Positions 47,301 to 60,017 of a stretch of 64,000 bases of DNA are shown one piece after another. How positions within the stretch are numbered: position 1 is the first letter of the stretch; every line of letters starts with the position of its first letter. The position numbers were made by a program, and so were the translations under genes. Below the pieces are notes generated by a model. That model saw nothing but the letters and a program-made list of their open reading frames with translations. It did no database searches and had not been told where the DNA came from. The stretch is taken from the NCBI GenBank assembly GCA_028554755.1, contig JAPTOF010000020.1, positions 9,077,501 through 9,141,500 on the forward strand, written 5' to 3'. This stretch comes from Cordia subcordata (taxonomy: Eukaryota > Streptophyta > Magnoliopsida > Boraginales > Cordiaceae).

Positions 47301-48656
47301 AAGGCTTAAGGGGGAGGATCGTCCACAAGTCTCTTACCATTCATAATTTATCTAGGAAAAGACCTAAGTTTGAGTGATGTACCCATAGAATCAGCAAACA
47401 TGCCCTTCCAGCTTTGTGTAGGAGAAGAAGAATCTGGAATGTACCTTGTTTTGGAGCTGAATTTTCTCCAAGCTTACCCTTGATGATTTTCTGGTTGTTC
47501 GGAGCTGTGGGGATGACTCCATTTTTGCTGGGGAAAATTTGCAAGAAGAGGAACATTTCCTCCATTTTGAGGTGGGGGAGCACGTCCAAAAATGCCTTGC
47601 TGATTGACAGGTGAGAGTGAATTATTTGTGAGGTTTTGGGAGTGAATTATTTGTGAGGCGTTGAGCTGGTGACGAATGAGATAAGGTGGCCAACACTTCA
47701 TCATTTTTAAAAGACTTGGCTGCCGGGTCAGCTTCTGGAGAAGAACTAGAAAAGTTCTCAACAAAAGTCAAAGGAAGAGGAGGGAAATCAGCTTCAAGAT
47801 TCAACTTATTTTAAAAGAAAATACCACGTGAGGTGCCCAGGACAGTGTGGGCCATGTGAGTTGTCAAGATTTCATTGGTTTCAATGCTGAACTAGAGTTA
47901 TCTCCAGCCATTGACCCCTGGATATTAACCAGTCATGTTTTTCCAGGTGCAAACACTTATCGGAGCTTGAACTTGAAGCAAATTTGGTCGACAATTCAAC
48001 TTGAGGAGCTTGATTTGAAGTAAGATCATTGTTCTCCAAGGCCAAAGGAGCTGAATGAGTACCACTTAGACTACCTTTGCGAGGAGATGGAGCACGATGA
48101 AAAGAAGAAGATGAGTTCACTGCCAAAGTGGAAGCCAATGTTGATTTATGCAACCTTGCATTTGAGTCACGAGCAACCATTGGAGAAGAAGAAGAAGAAG
48201 TTTTCTTGGCCGAGTTCCCACAAAGGCTTTGAACAAGTTGTTGCTTTGTAATATTGTATTTTTCTTCAAGAAAGTGGCCTAAACCAACCCAAGGAGAGCA
48301 TTCTTAGCATCCAATTCATCTAAGGAAGAGTAAGCACGGGCTTGCGACTTGAGAGGAAAAGAGGCAAGGACGTTTGAGCATGATTTTTAGGACCACCATA
48401 GAGAAATTATGTTCCTAACTTGAGGTAGGGTGGTCATCATGTAATTCTTTAAAGAAAATTGATCCTTTAAGTCCAAGAAAATGACTTGGACAAATTTCTT
48501 TTGCGGCTTTTGTTATTAATCGAGCACTAACATGAGTTTTGAAAGAGGAGAATCTCTTCTTCTTACCGATGATGGTTTCCTAATGGTGGAAATTTTAAGA
48601 GAGAGTTGAGAGCACATAAGCTAGAGAAAGAAAATTTTCATTAGTGTTCGTCATAG
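44327..48656 (-). mobile_element. L1-type LINE with ORF1 only, inserted in kinase copy C
   Basis: Flanking duplications of 15 bp (ttagag[c/t]atttacat at 44312-44326 and 48657-48671) and a short T-run at the left end define an insertion whose poly(A) end points left. On the minus strand the order is a non-coding leader, a Ser-rich region (DFPPLPLTFVENF; GIFGRAPPPQNGGNVPLL), a DUF4283 domain (YGRVEIKSNSRVLFVLKF; then a stop and KWDPNMCFVNFT; SVPLWVELRNVPLSLW), a zf-CCHC_4-like motif with its last Cys lost (CPCCAMVGHGSANF) and NPFGVLDS. This is the ORF1 layout of plant L1 LINEs. ORF2 with endonuclease and reverse transcriptase should follow but is absent, since only about 240 bp remain to the tail. 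Confidence 0.85.
45218..47032. mobile_element. Unclassified 1.8-kb insertion nested in the LINE
   Basis: The DUF4283 reading ends at MCFVNFT near 47035 and resumes at TSKETSVPLW near 45215, which in an intact ORF1 would be adjacent. The intervening about 1.8 kb is therefore an insertion. It starts gtataagccctaaacccgca, contains inverted bits such as gcaagcgta and tacgcttgc, and has no coding capacity. A clear target duplication or TIR was not found. Confidence 0.6.
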
Positions 48657-49200
48657 TTAGAGTATTTACATTGTTGTTGTAATACTCAAATTCTACACTT
48701 TGACATAAAACTACATAACATTCTTCTTGACAAAGATTTTTCTCAATTTTCTGGTTTTGGACTTTCTAAATTATGTAGTAAAACAAAAAGTATTGTGTTT
48801 TTATTGGGTGTACGGGGAACTATTGGGTATATCACTCCAATAATTGTTTGTGGAACTTTTGGCTGAGGTCTCTAATAAGTTTGATGTATATAGTTACAGT
48901 ATTATGATTTTAGAAATAGTAAGAAAAAGAAAGAATGTTGACGTTAAAATAGATTGTACGAGCGAGATAAACTATCCGCATTAGATCTGCAGGTAGCTTG
49001 AACTAAACCAAGAGCTTGGACTTGATGGATTTTGGACTAAGAAGATAATGAAAATGCAAGGAAGATGATTATAGTGAGCTTGGGGGGCATACAAACAAAT
49101 CCATCAAATTGACCATCAATGACTAAGGTAGTGGAAATGTTGGAAAGGAACTAGAAGTCCTTGCAAATTCCTCCCATGCCTTTTCTTATATTCTCTCTCC
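48657..49200 (+). pseudogene. LRK10-like kinase copy C, C-terminal part
   Basis: Continues the kinase homology from the catalytic loop (ILHFDIK equivalent 'attctacactttgacataaa') through DFGLSK-like, GTIGYI and the RPSMTKVVEML segments to the tail, matching 40284-40840. Many substitutions, stops and small deletions, for example in the APE region and after helix F. It is clearly non-functional and more diverged than copies A and B. Confidence 0.88.
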
Positions 49201-50185
49201 CAATCACTAGCCTTTTTTTTTTTTTTTTGAAACCCTCCATTCTTATGAGATTCAAATCCAAGATTTCATTATTCAGGAAGATAATCTCAACTATTTGAAC
49301 CATCCATTGAACCATCAATTACCAGGTAAACCATCAATCATGCAAATAACATAGTATGATTAATATCTACTCCAGTCTATTTCCATAAAGCACTTTAACT
49401 TGTTATTTATGTCACTACAAATTCTACAACTCAAAAGTGGCTGTTGATAACGTAGTTGGAATATTAATAGGATGAGAATAGAATGGTATTTTAAACTTTA
49501 TTCATTTTACATATCAATTGCCACCTAAAGGGCTAAGATTGTACAATAATATGAAAACACACAAATTATCGTATAATTTAATTTGAGTAAAATGTATAAT
49601 ACTTTCCTCTAGTTTACAAAATTTGCTTACCAAATCAAACCCTATATTAATTTCATTTGTACCAAAAGAGATTCATAATTTTTGAGAGATTGCATGTCAT
49701 GTCCTTCATCAAGTAAGTTCCATCTCTCAATATGGTGGCTGTAATGAACTAGGAAAAAAACCCCTTAAAATGTTTTAAAATGCAATCCCAAAATTTTTCA
49801 AAAATACTAAATTAGTCCATTATCATCAGCTTGTCCTGTACCAAGGCTTTTGGACATTGTTATACTTGTATATTCTTGAAAGGAGTCACTTCAATTTGAG
49901 AACATTAGCAAGCTCAACCGAAAACTATTATCTTGTGCACTAACTGGCTTAAGGTTCTATAGTTTTATCTCATGAATCGGGCCTTGTTATCGGTTAATCC
50001 GTTCTAGTAAACATGCCCATGAATGGGTTGCCTACTATTGGACCTACAAGATCTTGCCTCAAAAATAGCAAAAGAGAAGGCAAAAGGAAAAATGGAGTAC
50101 GACAGGCACATAGCTCAGGTGTACGTAGATATCACGTTATCATTTGATGAGTCATATATGTTGAAGTCTACTTTTAATGTGTGAA
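49201..50185. other. 3' flank of kinase copy C and non-coding DNA
   Basis: Bases from about 49345 match the 3' flanks of copies A and B ('cagtctatttccataaagca'). A block of about 130 bp (49207-49340) starting with a T-run of about 17 and containing gagattcaaatcc interrupts it and could be a SINE or LINE scrap. No gene after that. Confidence 0.45.
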
Positions 50186-50376
50186 AAAATATTCAAATCT
50201 CCTATTTTTACATATTAGACTAAATATGTCAGTTTTCTTCCCCTTTCTTCGATCCTCTATCATATTTTTGTTAGTTTAAATTAATAAAAAAAGTTGACAA
50301 AAATCTACAAAATGTCATTTTTACTCTTAATGAGGCAAATTATGTGATAAAAGCCTAGATATATGTACACACACAG

Positions 50377-50410
<34 letters not shown>

Positions 50411-50945
50411 TTAAATTTTTTGCATGGTACATAAACCAATTTATAATTTTAAATTAACCAAAGAGTTGATTGACTTCACAAAATGTTGTTTTTGTCCTTA
50501 ATGAAGCAACTACTCTAGTAGAAACTTAGTATTTTTTTTAATTTTTCCGCATGATTCTTTGACCACTTTGGTGAGCCGAAAAGAAATTGAAATTAAATCA
50601 CTAATTTCTTTTAGAAAAAATTTGTATGATTCATTCACGATTACTATGGTTGAGAGAAAAAAAAAACTGAAAACTTCCACAACGGTCATTTCTAAGAAAA
50701 TATCCATTTAAATTCTTTCAAAATTTTTGAAGAACTTTTGAATTTTTACATGAATTTTGGGAAAGTATTCACCCACCATAGTGATTTATTAACCATGCAA
50801 TAAAGTAAAAATTTTAGATTTTTGCCATGTAATTGCCTCGTTATGGGCAAAAATGACATTTGGTGAATTTAGTCAACTTTTCATTAATTTTAACGTGATA
50901 GACCTATTTGGTCTAATGCCTAAAAATAAGAAACTTAAATAATTT
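50186..50945. mobile_element. Foldback or MITE element with about 130-bp inverted repeats
   Basis: The left arm (attagactaaatatgtc, aagttgacaaaaatctac, aaatgtcatttttactc) pairs with the reverse complement of the right arm (attagaccaaataggtct, aagttgactaaattcacc, aaatgtcatttttgccc). The interior contains a partial third copy (near 50470) and an AT microsatellite (50381-50404). No coding sequence and no clear target duplication. Confidence 0.65.
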
Positions 50946-53900
50946 TTTTCTGCCTTAGTAATGGCAAAACTTTTATACGATCGAGGTAGAGTATTAATTG
51001 TCTTTATTCTGGAATCTTAATCCACTCTTTTGAGTATAACTATTCGTCATATTCAAGACGCAAGTTAATATAATATGGACAAGTCCTTAAACTATGGGGG
51101 TGGGAGACATTTGGGAGACGAACTTTAAAATGAATTTTTAGTCCCTCAACTTCTATTATAAGGAGGACGTTATTAGTATTTTGCTTAATTTCCATCCATG
51201 AACCGATAATAGAATCTTGAGCTGCTTGCTTGACATAAAAGGAGAAATTTGTAAGGGCAATTCTGAGAAGTTAAAATAAATTCAAAAAAGAAAAAGAAGG
51301 AAATTTACTAGCTGGTTTCTACTACTTCTTGTGTTCTTTTTGTCCTCTAGCAAGTTATTTTCTTTCTTTCTGTCTTTTTTATTTTTTATTTTTTTTAAAC
51401 TAAAGTATTTCCAAACTATATTAAACTTAAGGTTAATCTTTATCGAGTCAAGAATGCTGAACGAAAAACTTTCCCAACAAGTACATTTCACTTCATTCAA
51501 ACTTGTATTCTTCATTTTCATCTTATAACCATAGCAGTCACCAAAACCCCACATTATAGCTCGATTTCAGTTATCATCATTACCTTCATCGTATTTGGCA
51601 ACAGACCCACAAATTGGTTTGGTCCAAAAAATAAAATTGCTCTGTGTATTAAGTGGTAACCTCATGTAAAAAATTAATCTATTAAAAAGAAGCCTGCTAT
51701 ATTTATTTATTATTTTCAGTACGTCCAGTCTTAGAGAATGATTTCTCATATTTATTTATTATAGGGCACCCCTGTTATGCCAAATATGCATAATAAACCT
51801 TGTCTTGGTAAAATTCGAATTCAAATATTTTATGTCCTCCTCCTATTACAGATATTGTTTAGCCCTTTGATATTTGTTAGCACCATAAATCAAATTGACA
51901 AGCATTGACATGCCAGGGCTTTCTCCTTTCGTTGTTGACAATGCGCACTCTATTATTTATCTGCGGGCACTTAACTACTCTTGGGCCTTGGCACTTGTGC
52001 AATTTGCTTCAGTAGTGAACTTAGTCAATGGCTGCTCTGGCTTTCAATGCTCTGCATTATTAGATCGAGTGGAAAAAACTTAAACCGAAATCACATCTGA
52101 GAGGGGCGTGTGGGCCCCACGTTAATTAACAGCGACATACTCCCATTCCATCAAAACCAAAAAAAAAAATTATTTCTTTATCTTTCCAAATATTCTAAAA
52201 CAATTGTGCAATAATTGATTCTGCTTGTCTGCTGTACAAATTCTCTTATTTGTTAGAAATATGATTCTACAATATATTTTGTTAAGAAAAGACTACTGTA
52301 GTTATCATGGATAAAAACCTAGCAAAATATGACTCATTTGCTTTAAAAGAAAAAGGAAAATCGAAAAATATGGCTCGTTTTCGAGCTATGTTATTCAGAC
52401 TCTTTAGCTGGGGGCATGGTACCCTTATCCAAACTCCTCCAGCATGGAATATCACTCGTTATTTTTTCCTTATCCTCCCTCTTTTTTTTTTTTTTTTTTT
52501 TAATTCTTATCTTTTCCTTTCCTGTCTTTTTTGTCATATGAGTTAAAAATTCAAATGTGATAATTGAAGTTATAAAGGGATACTATGTCTCCGTATCCAA
52601 ATCCAAAGTCCAGAAATGTATTGATTGAGTTCGAGAATTATTAAACTTCAATTTGATAATTTTTGTGTCCGACACTTAGATAACCTGCCCCAGCCCAACA
52701 CTCTCTGTCTAAGTCCGATCAACATAGTTTCCAACTTTGACGTGTAAAAAAAGGATTAGCTAGCAGCCAAAGAACAGTTTCTTCTGATTTGCGTTTGTAT
52801 ATGCCACCCTTGGATCTTTCACATTTTATCTAAAAACCTTCGTATTGAGGGAAGTGGTTTCATCTGTATGCATTCTGAGTTCGCTACTAATTGCTAATCC
52901 ACAGCTAAGATATCTGACATTTGTACTTCGCTAACATTCTGTATATAGATATTGTGCTCGAGCCATGTAACTCACTGATCCATATGTCTCTTCGGAATGT
53001 GGGCATTTTCATACTATGCATGCTCCTTTATTTATTAATCTGTTAACGCATTAAACTTAATTAAATAATTCCAAAATATTTAAATTCATATTAGCAAAAA
53101 AATAACAAATCAAGTTATTATAAATTAAATATCAATTTATCCGAAACAGGGTGCCACGAAAGTAATCATTGCCCAAGACAGATTTATGTTAGTGGGGCTT
53201 CTTGGTTCGTTTAATTTGAAATGTGTAGACCTTGAAGCACAAACTGCACTGAACAAGGCCTACAAAAATAATCAAAATCTCAAGCCAAGTTGGTGGGCCA
53301 TGCACACGCAACATGGATGGAAAGGCCTGGCGACTTTTGAGCATAAAGAATTTTGACAATTCTTGGGATACAGCACACAACTCATGACCTCAATGCAGAA
53401 CTTTATTACTGCAAACTAAAGAAATTATAATCAAGTGCTAATTCTGGGCCCCACGGGAGTCTTTTAGTCTTGGCTTAATTTCTACGGACTTTTTATTGTT
53501 GAAGTCATGAATCTATTTTGTACACAAGGGTTGAAAAAAGGACTTGTTGAGATCATCGGCAGACAAAATGTGTGATCAGTGTTCCTCCATTATAGTATAA
53601 CGTATCATAACTTGACTATTCGATGGCTTGTGATAGCATATTCTCCAAGATTAAGTGAATTAAGCACATTTTCTGTCGCTTGATAGGAGGATGTTTGTCT
53701 AATTTCCAGTACTAGTAAGTTTCTTGTTCACTTTCACCCTTCACTTTCCAATTCATTGCTTGTGAACGGAATCATACGAAGAGATATGAACTTCCTATGC
53801 GAATTAGCCACCAACTATGAGACAATGAATCTGTTCATAATAATACGTAACAAGATTCGATGATCCTAAATTGTTGGTACAATTATGATGAAATAATGAA

Positions 53901-56406
53901 TAGCTAATCTCAGATTTGAGACTATTAGTTCAAAAACTCTGACTTGCTACAAGTGGTACAATGAATTCTGCAGAAGAATGTACATGTTGTACTGTTGATT
54001 GGTGATAAATAAAGGTGCATGTATGCCTCTTTTCAATTTGCCTGTTCTTTTGGGAAATTAACTATTACAAGTAATTATAGCAGTGGCTTAATTATTATAT
54101 CATGCACTGACAACAGTGGGATCAAATTGTGAAAACAAGGATATTCTCCTGCCCTGAGGTTAATCATGCCGGAAAGAAAAATCTGCAGTTCTTCTTCACA
54201 CATATTGCATATAGCAAATACCTATGAGACTAATATAATTGCCCTGAGCACAGAAATGATACAGTACAAAGTTTCTTGCTTTTATAAAATAAAAAATAAA
54301 AAATAACATGAAAGTAAAACGGGGAAAACCAATTATTACACAAAAATTTACGTGATTCGACCAATGTTATTGCATCCACAAAGTTGCAGAGAACACTATC
54401 CCAGAGGAAGAAAAGAATTGAAGGCGTAGTGGATCATCATTTCTCACGCACAAAAATCTGATGCATAGATTTGTCACCTACAAACCGGACCCAAAAAAAT
54501 AAAAAGAAGCCCCCAAATTTTCTTTCTCATTGGCCTAAACCTCCGGTCGACACAGAGAGCCCAAGAACAATGTGACATCTGTCAGTTCATGATACGCAGC
54601 GTCGAGTACATATTATTCCACTGCTTAACTTTATATTATATTAACAACTGAAAATCAACCAGTTTTCTTGAATGATGATAGGCCAAGTTTAGCATCCACT
54701 ACTTAAACTTTATATTATTCCACTTCATTGTACTAGCGTAATGAGCAAGTACACAAGAACATAATAATAAAACCAATAATTTTTCGCAGCTTATTAGTGT
54801 ACTAGGATATGTAAAATATTGCTTCAGCAAAACCTATAATTTTCAACTGGCATATTATGAATATCATATGCTTTATCAAGAATTAGATTAATGTCAAGAC
54901 ATGGCTTAATTATATGTGTGAGTCATCAACCGCCCACTATTCGGAATCCCATTTAATGATTGATGACGAAATTAACATAAAGGTACGATCTCGTTGGCCT
55001 CCATGCTCCAGGGTGGATGTGTTCGATCATGACTACAGTTTTTACTTACCTTAACTTTTATTTTTTAAAAATCGTGTTTAATTATTTATTTGAACAAAAT
55101 ATTTTAAATTCGTATCCACCTTTGATATGGCCACGCAAATTAGGGCACACATGCAAAGTGATGGCCAAAGTGGAACATGGCATGTGACTAGGTCTACCTC
55201 AACCTTCACTTGCTTCATGTAGCTAATAATTGGGTGGACATATATATTAATAATGTCCCCATGGCTGAGGAAAGCTGTAATATTGCACCGAGAATAACTT
55301 TCATCAAGTTGACATTATTGCCTCACTGTGAGGGAGCTAACTAAGCTCTCACTTACTTCATGGTTTAGCACAAGACAAACTTTAACCACCTTTATTATTT
55401 TCAAATCAAGATCGTGCTGTCGGCGTATAATAATGACAGTCCCATATACGTACCTTTTGGCTTTTTCCGCAAACAATTAATATATAAAACAATTTTTAAT
55501 TATTTAAACTTTAAATAAAATGTACAATATCATTCGTATTATCATTCTGATTATGAATTTAAATCTCATTACTATTCTGTCGTTACCTGTAAAGCCCAAT
55601 AAAAAATTATCTAACCTATACATGAGGTTGCCGCCTGTTCATGACAAATAGACAAACATCACCCAATTTTCTTTAATATTTTAAATTAAACTTTTAAAGA
55701 AGATGTTACGTTTTCTTCCTATTCTTTCTGCTACCTAGACACTTCATTGGAAGATGGTGTGCGTCCGCTAAGTCCCACCAATGGCAAAGTTGTTTGGTTT
55801 GATTGATTAAACGAAGTGGCAGTGGATGTCTACGTCAGTTTAAATCCATTGACGAAGAAACAAGTTTCAGGGTCCCAACCCTACCCTACATATATACTAC
55901 TACTAGCTGCTAATTTGCTTTAGGCAAAGTTGTGGGAACGGAATTGGTTTTCTTCTGTTTTCCTTCACCAACCACTCTTGAGCTACATTTTTGTGTAGTT
56001 GCTCATATGTCAAAAAGCTACTGAAAGAAGAAACCCCTTTTTTTCCCTAGAATACAGGCCTCATATCTATGATCATGCTTCCAAATCTATCTTGAAACCT
56101 TTTCTCTAGTGCTGTTATAACATTTAATTTGATTATCTTAATTTTTTATACTAAATAAATATATAGATTTAAATATTTAACAAGACGGACGACATATGCA
56201 ACTTATTTAATCTAGTCCTTTTTCAATAGTATGTCATTGGAAATTTCAAAACAAACCAAAAACTCATAATAATTACAATGGTTGAAGTTGGTTCGCTGGA
56301 TCTTTGAGTCTCTTGAAGCAGCCTTTCGACCTTATCACTTAAAAGCCGTCGTCTACTACAAATTTTCCATTTACATATCCTGTAAAAAGGGTTTATATAC
56401 AGATAC
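50946..56406. other. Long non-coding stretch
   Basis: AT-rich DNA of about 5.5 kb with homopolymer runs (for example T-runs near 52480). No ORF with domain-like content, no paired splice sites and no element ends were recognised. Confidence 0.5.
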
Positions 56407-56455
56407 ATAAATATATATATATATACACACACACACACATGTGTGTGTGTATATA
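56407..56455. repeat. Palindromic (TA)(CA)n(TG)n(TA) microsatellite
   Basis: The tract atatatatacacacacac followed by atgtgtgtgtgtatata is close to a perfect palindrome centred near 56440. A plain AT microsatellite lies at about 56553-56577. Confidence 0.85.
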
Positions 56456-58935
56456 GGTAAACACTGCAATCCCATTTGAGATTAGCTGCAAACCGCCCTT
56501 GATAAATTGAAATCTTGTTGTATACTCCATATGGGGCACATTCATCAATGACAATATATATATATATATATATATAGCAGACCTCAAAATGGCATGCAAG
56601 CTAAGTGCCAATTCTTTCTAAAATGATGTTTATATTATCGATATGTTGATGGAGGAAGTTTCACTACTTTTGCACCGAAAGATAAGCGGCTGCCATGCAT
56701 TTTTATGGTGTTGTGATTGCAGTAGAATTAATACACTTTTTGACTTATATTTTTCTTTATCAGTTTGTTGTGTACATCTGTGTACAACCCTGAGGGCGAT
56801 ATGTGAAGTAGTATATTTACTTCTGGGCACTTAATTGGCATGCACTATCTTGTTTCGTGCTTACACGTGAGCTTCGTTAAGCCAACAAAACCCATTGGTT
56901 GCTGACTCGTTTGCAAGAGACATTACAACTATTTTGGCAAGTCATTTATTTCAAGATTAATTTTCTATGCCTTCCTTTATTGCCGCTAGTGTTTAATGGA
57001 CAGCTATGCATTAATAAGCATTTGAGTGTTTTTTAAAATTTTTTTTATTACTAAATCATCCAATCTCTTACTAAATCCAAATTTATATATTGGAAAGTAA
57101 CATATAATTTTAACTACTTGAACTAATCTATGAATCTCGCATTAAGCTTGTTTTATTAATGAAAACAACAAATGACAATTGCTCGACCAATAGTTGAATT
57201 ACTTTTGTAGGAATATCATCACTTCGTCCATCCAATCAAGCTGCCAATCTTGAAGCAAGGGGAGTTAATCTTTATGTCATCAATGGTACATTGGGCTCAT
57301 TTGAATTGACTTCTCTTGTATGAAAACGGCATATTTTTTTTGCAATAATTATTAGATTTAATTTTCAAAAAAAGATTAAATTCTACCAATAGCACAAATT
57401 CGACTTTTTCTGAAAGCTAAAAATTTTAATTTCTCCAAGAACTACTATTTTCAAAAGTTACAATTAGGATACGTTTTTAAGAAAAACCAACAAAAAAAAC
57501 CCATTTTGAGTGGCTTCACAGGGCTGCAATTGTCGCATCCCATGACATATTACCCCTCATTAACAATCCACCGTTAGTTAGAAGTTCTGGATACTTGTGC
57601 TCTTGGATGATATCTTCCCATGAGGATAGCCATTTTGTTTCTTTCTTAACTATGCATATAGTTTTCTTCTGAGCTTTAAATTTGCTAGATCTTATACTTA
57701 ACCCTCATGAAAATTTCCTATTATATTAATCTAATTAATTACCTGTTTATTATTTTCTTGTGGAGGTTTACTTTTCCTCTTTCTATTGGTACAGACTTTC
57801 TGACGTAACTGTTAGTCGATCGTCATTGGATTCTGAATCATAGCAGTAAAGTGAAATTGCATGATGTGATTCACGTTACCAAATCTACATACAAAGTCCA
57901 AAAGTAGGGATTACTTTGTTTCCTGGTAATCCCAAAAAAAGACTAAAGGGCAATCCAACCTTTGATACAATAAACCCAACGTACGTACAATTAATGATTC
58001 TTGAGAAAGATACTATTGTCCAACTTTTTTTTTCCTTTTTTTTTAAACGTATTATTAATTTATCGATCGCAAGTAATACACCAATAGACCACAATACTCA
58101 TGGACAAATGTAATCTGTAGGTGAACCATAAAATCACCCTTGTTTATTTCAAATTAAGTTGGCATAGAGGTTAATTGTTGATACCAAATTATGAACTCAT
58201 CAGGCAAACTTTTCAAAGAATAGGAGATATATGGTATAAGCTGAAGATTTAAGATTTTCGTTTAGCTAGTGAAAAAAAAATGTAAATCTAATAAATACAA
58301 CTAATTTTTTTGGAGAGGGTTAAATCAATTTTTCGGACTAAGAATACCTCGAAACTTGCATATATATTAAAAAAAAGAGTAGTAGATCATAGCAATCCCA
58401 TAAAAGAGAAAGAAGGAACCCTAATATATTGAAGAGAAAATTTCTAAACTATATACCTTGGGTTAATTGACTCCAAAAGCAAATTAATTGCAGAGAATTA
58501 GAAAAACATAAAAGAAAATTACAACTTATTTGAAACGAAAGCCAAGACCTCATGAATGAAAAAAGACAGTGTACTTTAGTATAGTGTACTTTAGTATAAA
58601 GCTTCTCTAAAGAGATTGGTAAAGCAAATGCTAGGCATAGTAAGAAGCATATTGTCACTCACGTAAATGTGTTCACATCTAATTAGGTAACTTTAGATCC
58701 TTGACGTTCGCATAATCAACACATGTATATACATGAAACATCGGAATAGGGGATTGAAGTTGATGATTTAGAAACAAGATGTAAGAAATTTCCTCTCTAA
58801 GAGAAAAAAATAAAATAAATAAATTCAAAAATTTACAAGATTCGACAACTTGAAACAAATTAACATCAGCTTCCATAGACCACAGCCATTATATGATAGC
58901 CAAATCCAGCCGATCCAAGCCTAAGCCATGCTTCT
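56456..58935. other. Non-coding DNA downstream of the zinc finger gene
   Basis: No gene, RNA or element ends seen. It holds the AT microsatellite at about 56553-56577. Confidence 0.5.
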
Positions 58936-58967
58936 ATTGGCTCGAAAGTCCCGGCTTTCGAGCCAAT
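58936..58967 (-). other. Perfect 13-bp inverted repeat in the zinc finger gene 3' region
   Basis: attggctcgaaag (58936-58948) and ctttcgagccaat (58955-58967) are exact reverse complements separated by six bases. The structure begins about 38 nt past the stop codon of the minus-strand zinc finger gene, so it would form a stable hairpin in its 3' UTR if transcribed. Function is unknown. Confidence 0.7.
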
Positions 58968-59005
58968 TTCACGCACTTGAACTAAGCCAAGCTAAGCCTC
59001 ATAAT

Positions 59006-59677
59006 CTAGGGTCCTGCGGGCGCGAGACTTAGATGCAAGTCTAGCTCCATCGGTTCATTAAAATTGGGCCCGTCATCACTTCTAGAATACCTAATCGAAG
59101 ACGGCCCATCAAGTCTCTCATTTTGGGCTTTTACCTGTTGAGGCCCAACACTAGTTAAGCTAGACTCAGCTACACTGCCAGCATAGGAAAAATTCCCTAC
59201 ACCTCTTGTGGACGATGTAGGAAACATGCATCCATGTGAAACCTGGAAGGGCGGTGCGGCGCGTGGAACATAAACCCACGACGGAGATGCCGGCGCAGCT
59301 GCAGGGATGACCACCGGACCCGCCGTGGCGAGGAGGTGAGGCGGCGGAGCAAAGGCGGAGACAATTGGGTTTCGCATGTAAGTAACAGCTGCGTTTCGAG
59401 TGGCTTGCATTTGTGCACGTTTAAGCTGTTGCCTTTCCTTCTTGTGAGCGTTCTGGTGGCCACCCAATGCTTGCGAGTTAGCAAACTCTCTGCAGCAGTA
59501 CTGGCACTCGTATTTCCGGCCATCGGCTGTGGGGAAGCCTCCGGACTCCGGCGACCCTGTTGATGTTTTAGTGGATTCTACCTCTTCCTCTTCTGTCACG
59601 TTGAATCCAAAGAGTTTTATACATCCATTGCCTGTGTTATTATTGCCTGGTTTACTTTGAAATTCTAGCTCTGCCAT
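59006..59677 (-). CDS. C2H2 zinc finger protein, GIS/ZFP5/ZFP6/ZFP8-like, with EAR motif
   Basis: Single-exon gene of 223 codons, intact from ATG at 59677. One QALGGH-type finger, C58-x2-C61-x12-H74-x3-H78 in [20 protein letters not shown], is followed by [18 protein letters not shown]. The N-terminus has a KLFGFNV motif and an acidic run. The C-terminus ends in [12 protein letters not shown], an LxLxL EAR-type repression motif. The middle is Ala/Pro/Ser-rich. These features define the plant GIS/ZFP clade of nuclear transcription factors that in Arabidopsis act in trichome and root-hair development under gibberellin and cytokinin. The exact target is not deducible here. The frame is open 65 codons upstream, but those codons translate CT-rich leader and are low complexity. 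The chosen Met begins the conserved part. This is the only gene in the window without lesions. Confidence 0.95.
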   Translation of the reverse strand: MAELEFQSKPGNNNTGNGCIKLFGFNVTEEEEVESTKTSTGSPESGGFPTADGRKYECQYCCREFANSQALGGHQNAHKKERQQLKRAQMQATRNAAVTYMRNPIVSAFAPPPHLLATAGPVVIPAAAPASPSWVYVPRAAPPFQVSHGCMFPTSSTRGVGNFSYAGSVAESSLTSVGPQQVKAQNERLDGPSSIRYSRSDDGPNFNEPMELDLHLSLAPAGP

Positions 59678-60017
59678 ACAAACAATCTTTATATATATGT
59701 ATATGAAGATGATCTGTATATATAATCTTTTAAGTGTGCGTGTGTGTCTGTGTTTGGAAAATATATATGGAGGTGATGAAAGTGAGACGGAAAGAGTAGT
59801 GAAAGAGGGGGAGAGAGAGAGAGAGGAAGCAAAAGGGGTGGGCGTGGTGTAAGGCTTAAGGAATTGTTGCATGTGTGATGGGGTATTTATTTATGTATGA
59901 ACGGGTTTAAAAGCTTGCGGTGAAGTAGAGATTTAGAGGAAGAATAATAGTGACGTGTGTTTTTTCGTGTTTCTCAGAAAAAACATACTGAGAGTGAGAG
60001 AGAGAGAGAGAGAGAAA
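59678..60017 (-). promoter_or_regulatory. Putative leader and core promoter of the zinc finger gene
   Basis: On the minus strand an ATAAATA TATA-like box lies at 59884-59890, about 210 bp before the ATG. Two CT/GA tracts lie at about 59799-59826 (within the leader) and 59991-60017. GA/CT repeats are common in plant core promoters and can recruit BPC-type GAGA-binding factors. The transcription start is not determined. Confidence 0.5.

Noticed and set aside
47474..48180. Independent Ser-rich protein gene on the minus strand
   Set aside because: It lies within the LINE boundaries at the expected N-terminal ORF1 position, with broken frames.
51282..58876. Short ORFs of 60-90 codons in the distal intergenic region
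   Set aside because: They are short, AT-biased, without recognisable motifs or splice context, and no more than expected by chance.
59197..59563. ORFs overlapping the zinc finger gene in other frames on both strands
   Set aside because: Shadows of the true coding frame. They lack the conserved finger and EAR motif.
59678..59872. N-terminal extension of the zinc finger protein by 65 residues
   Set aside because: The added part is a low-complexity translation of a CT-rich leader, and family proteins begin at the Met before AELEF.
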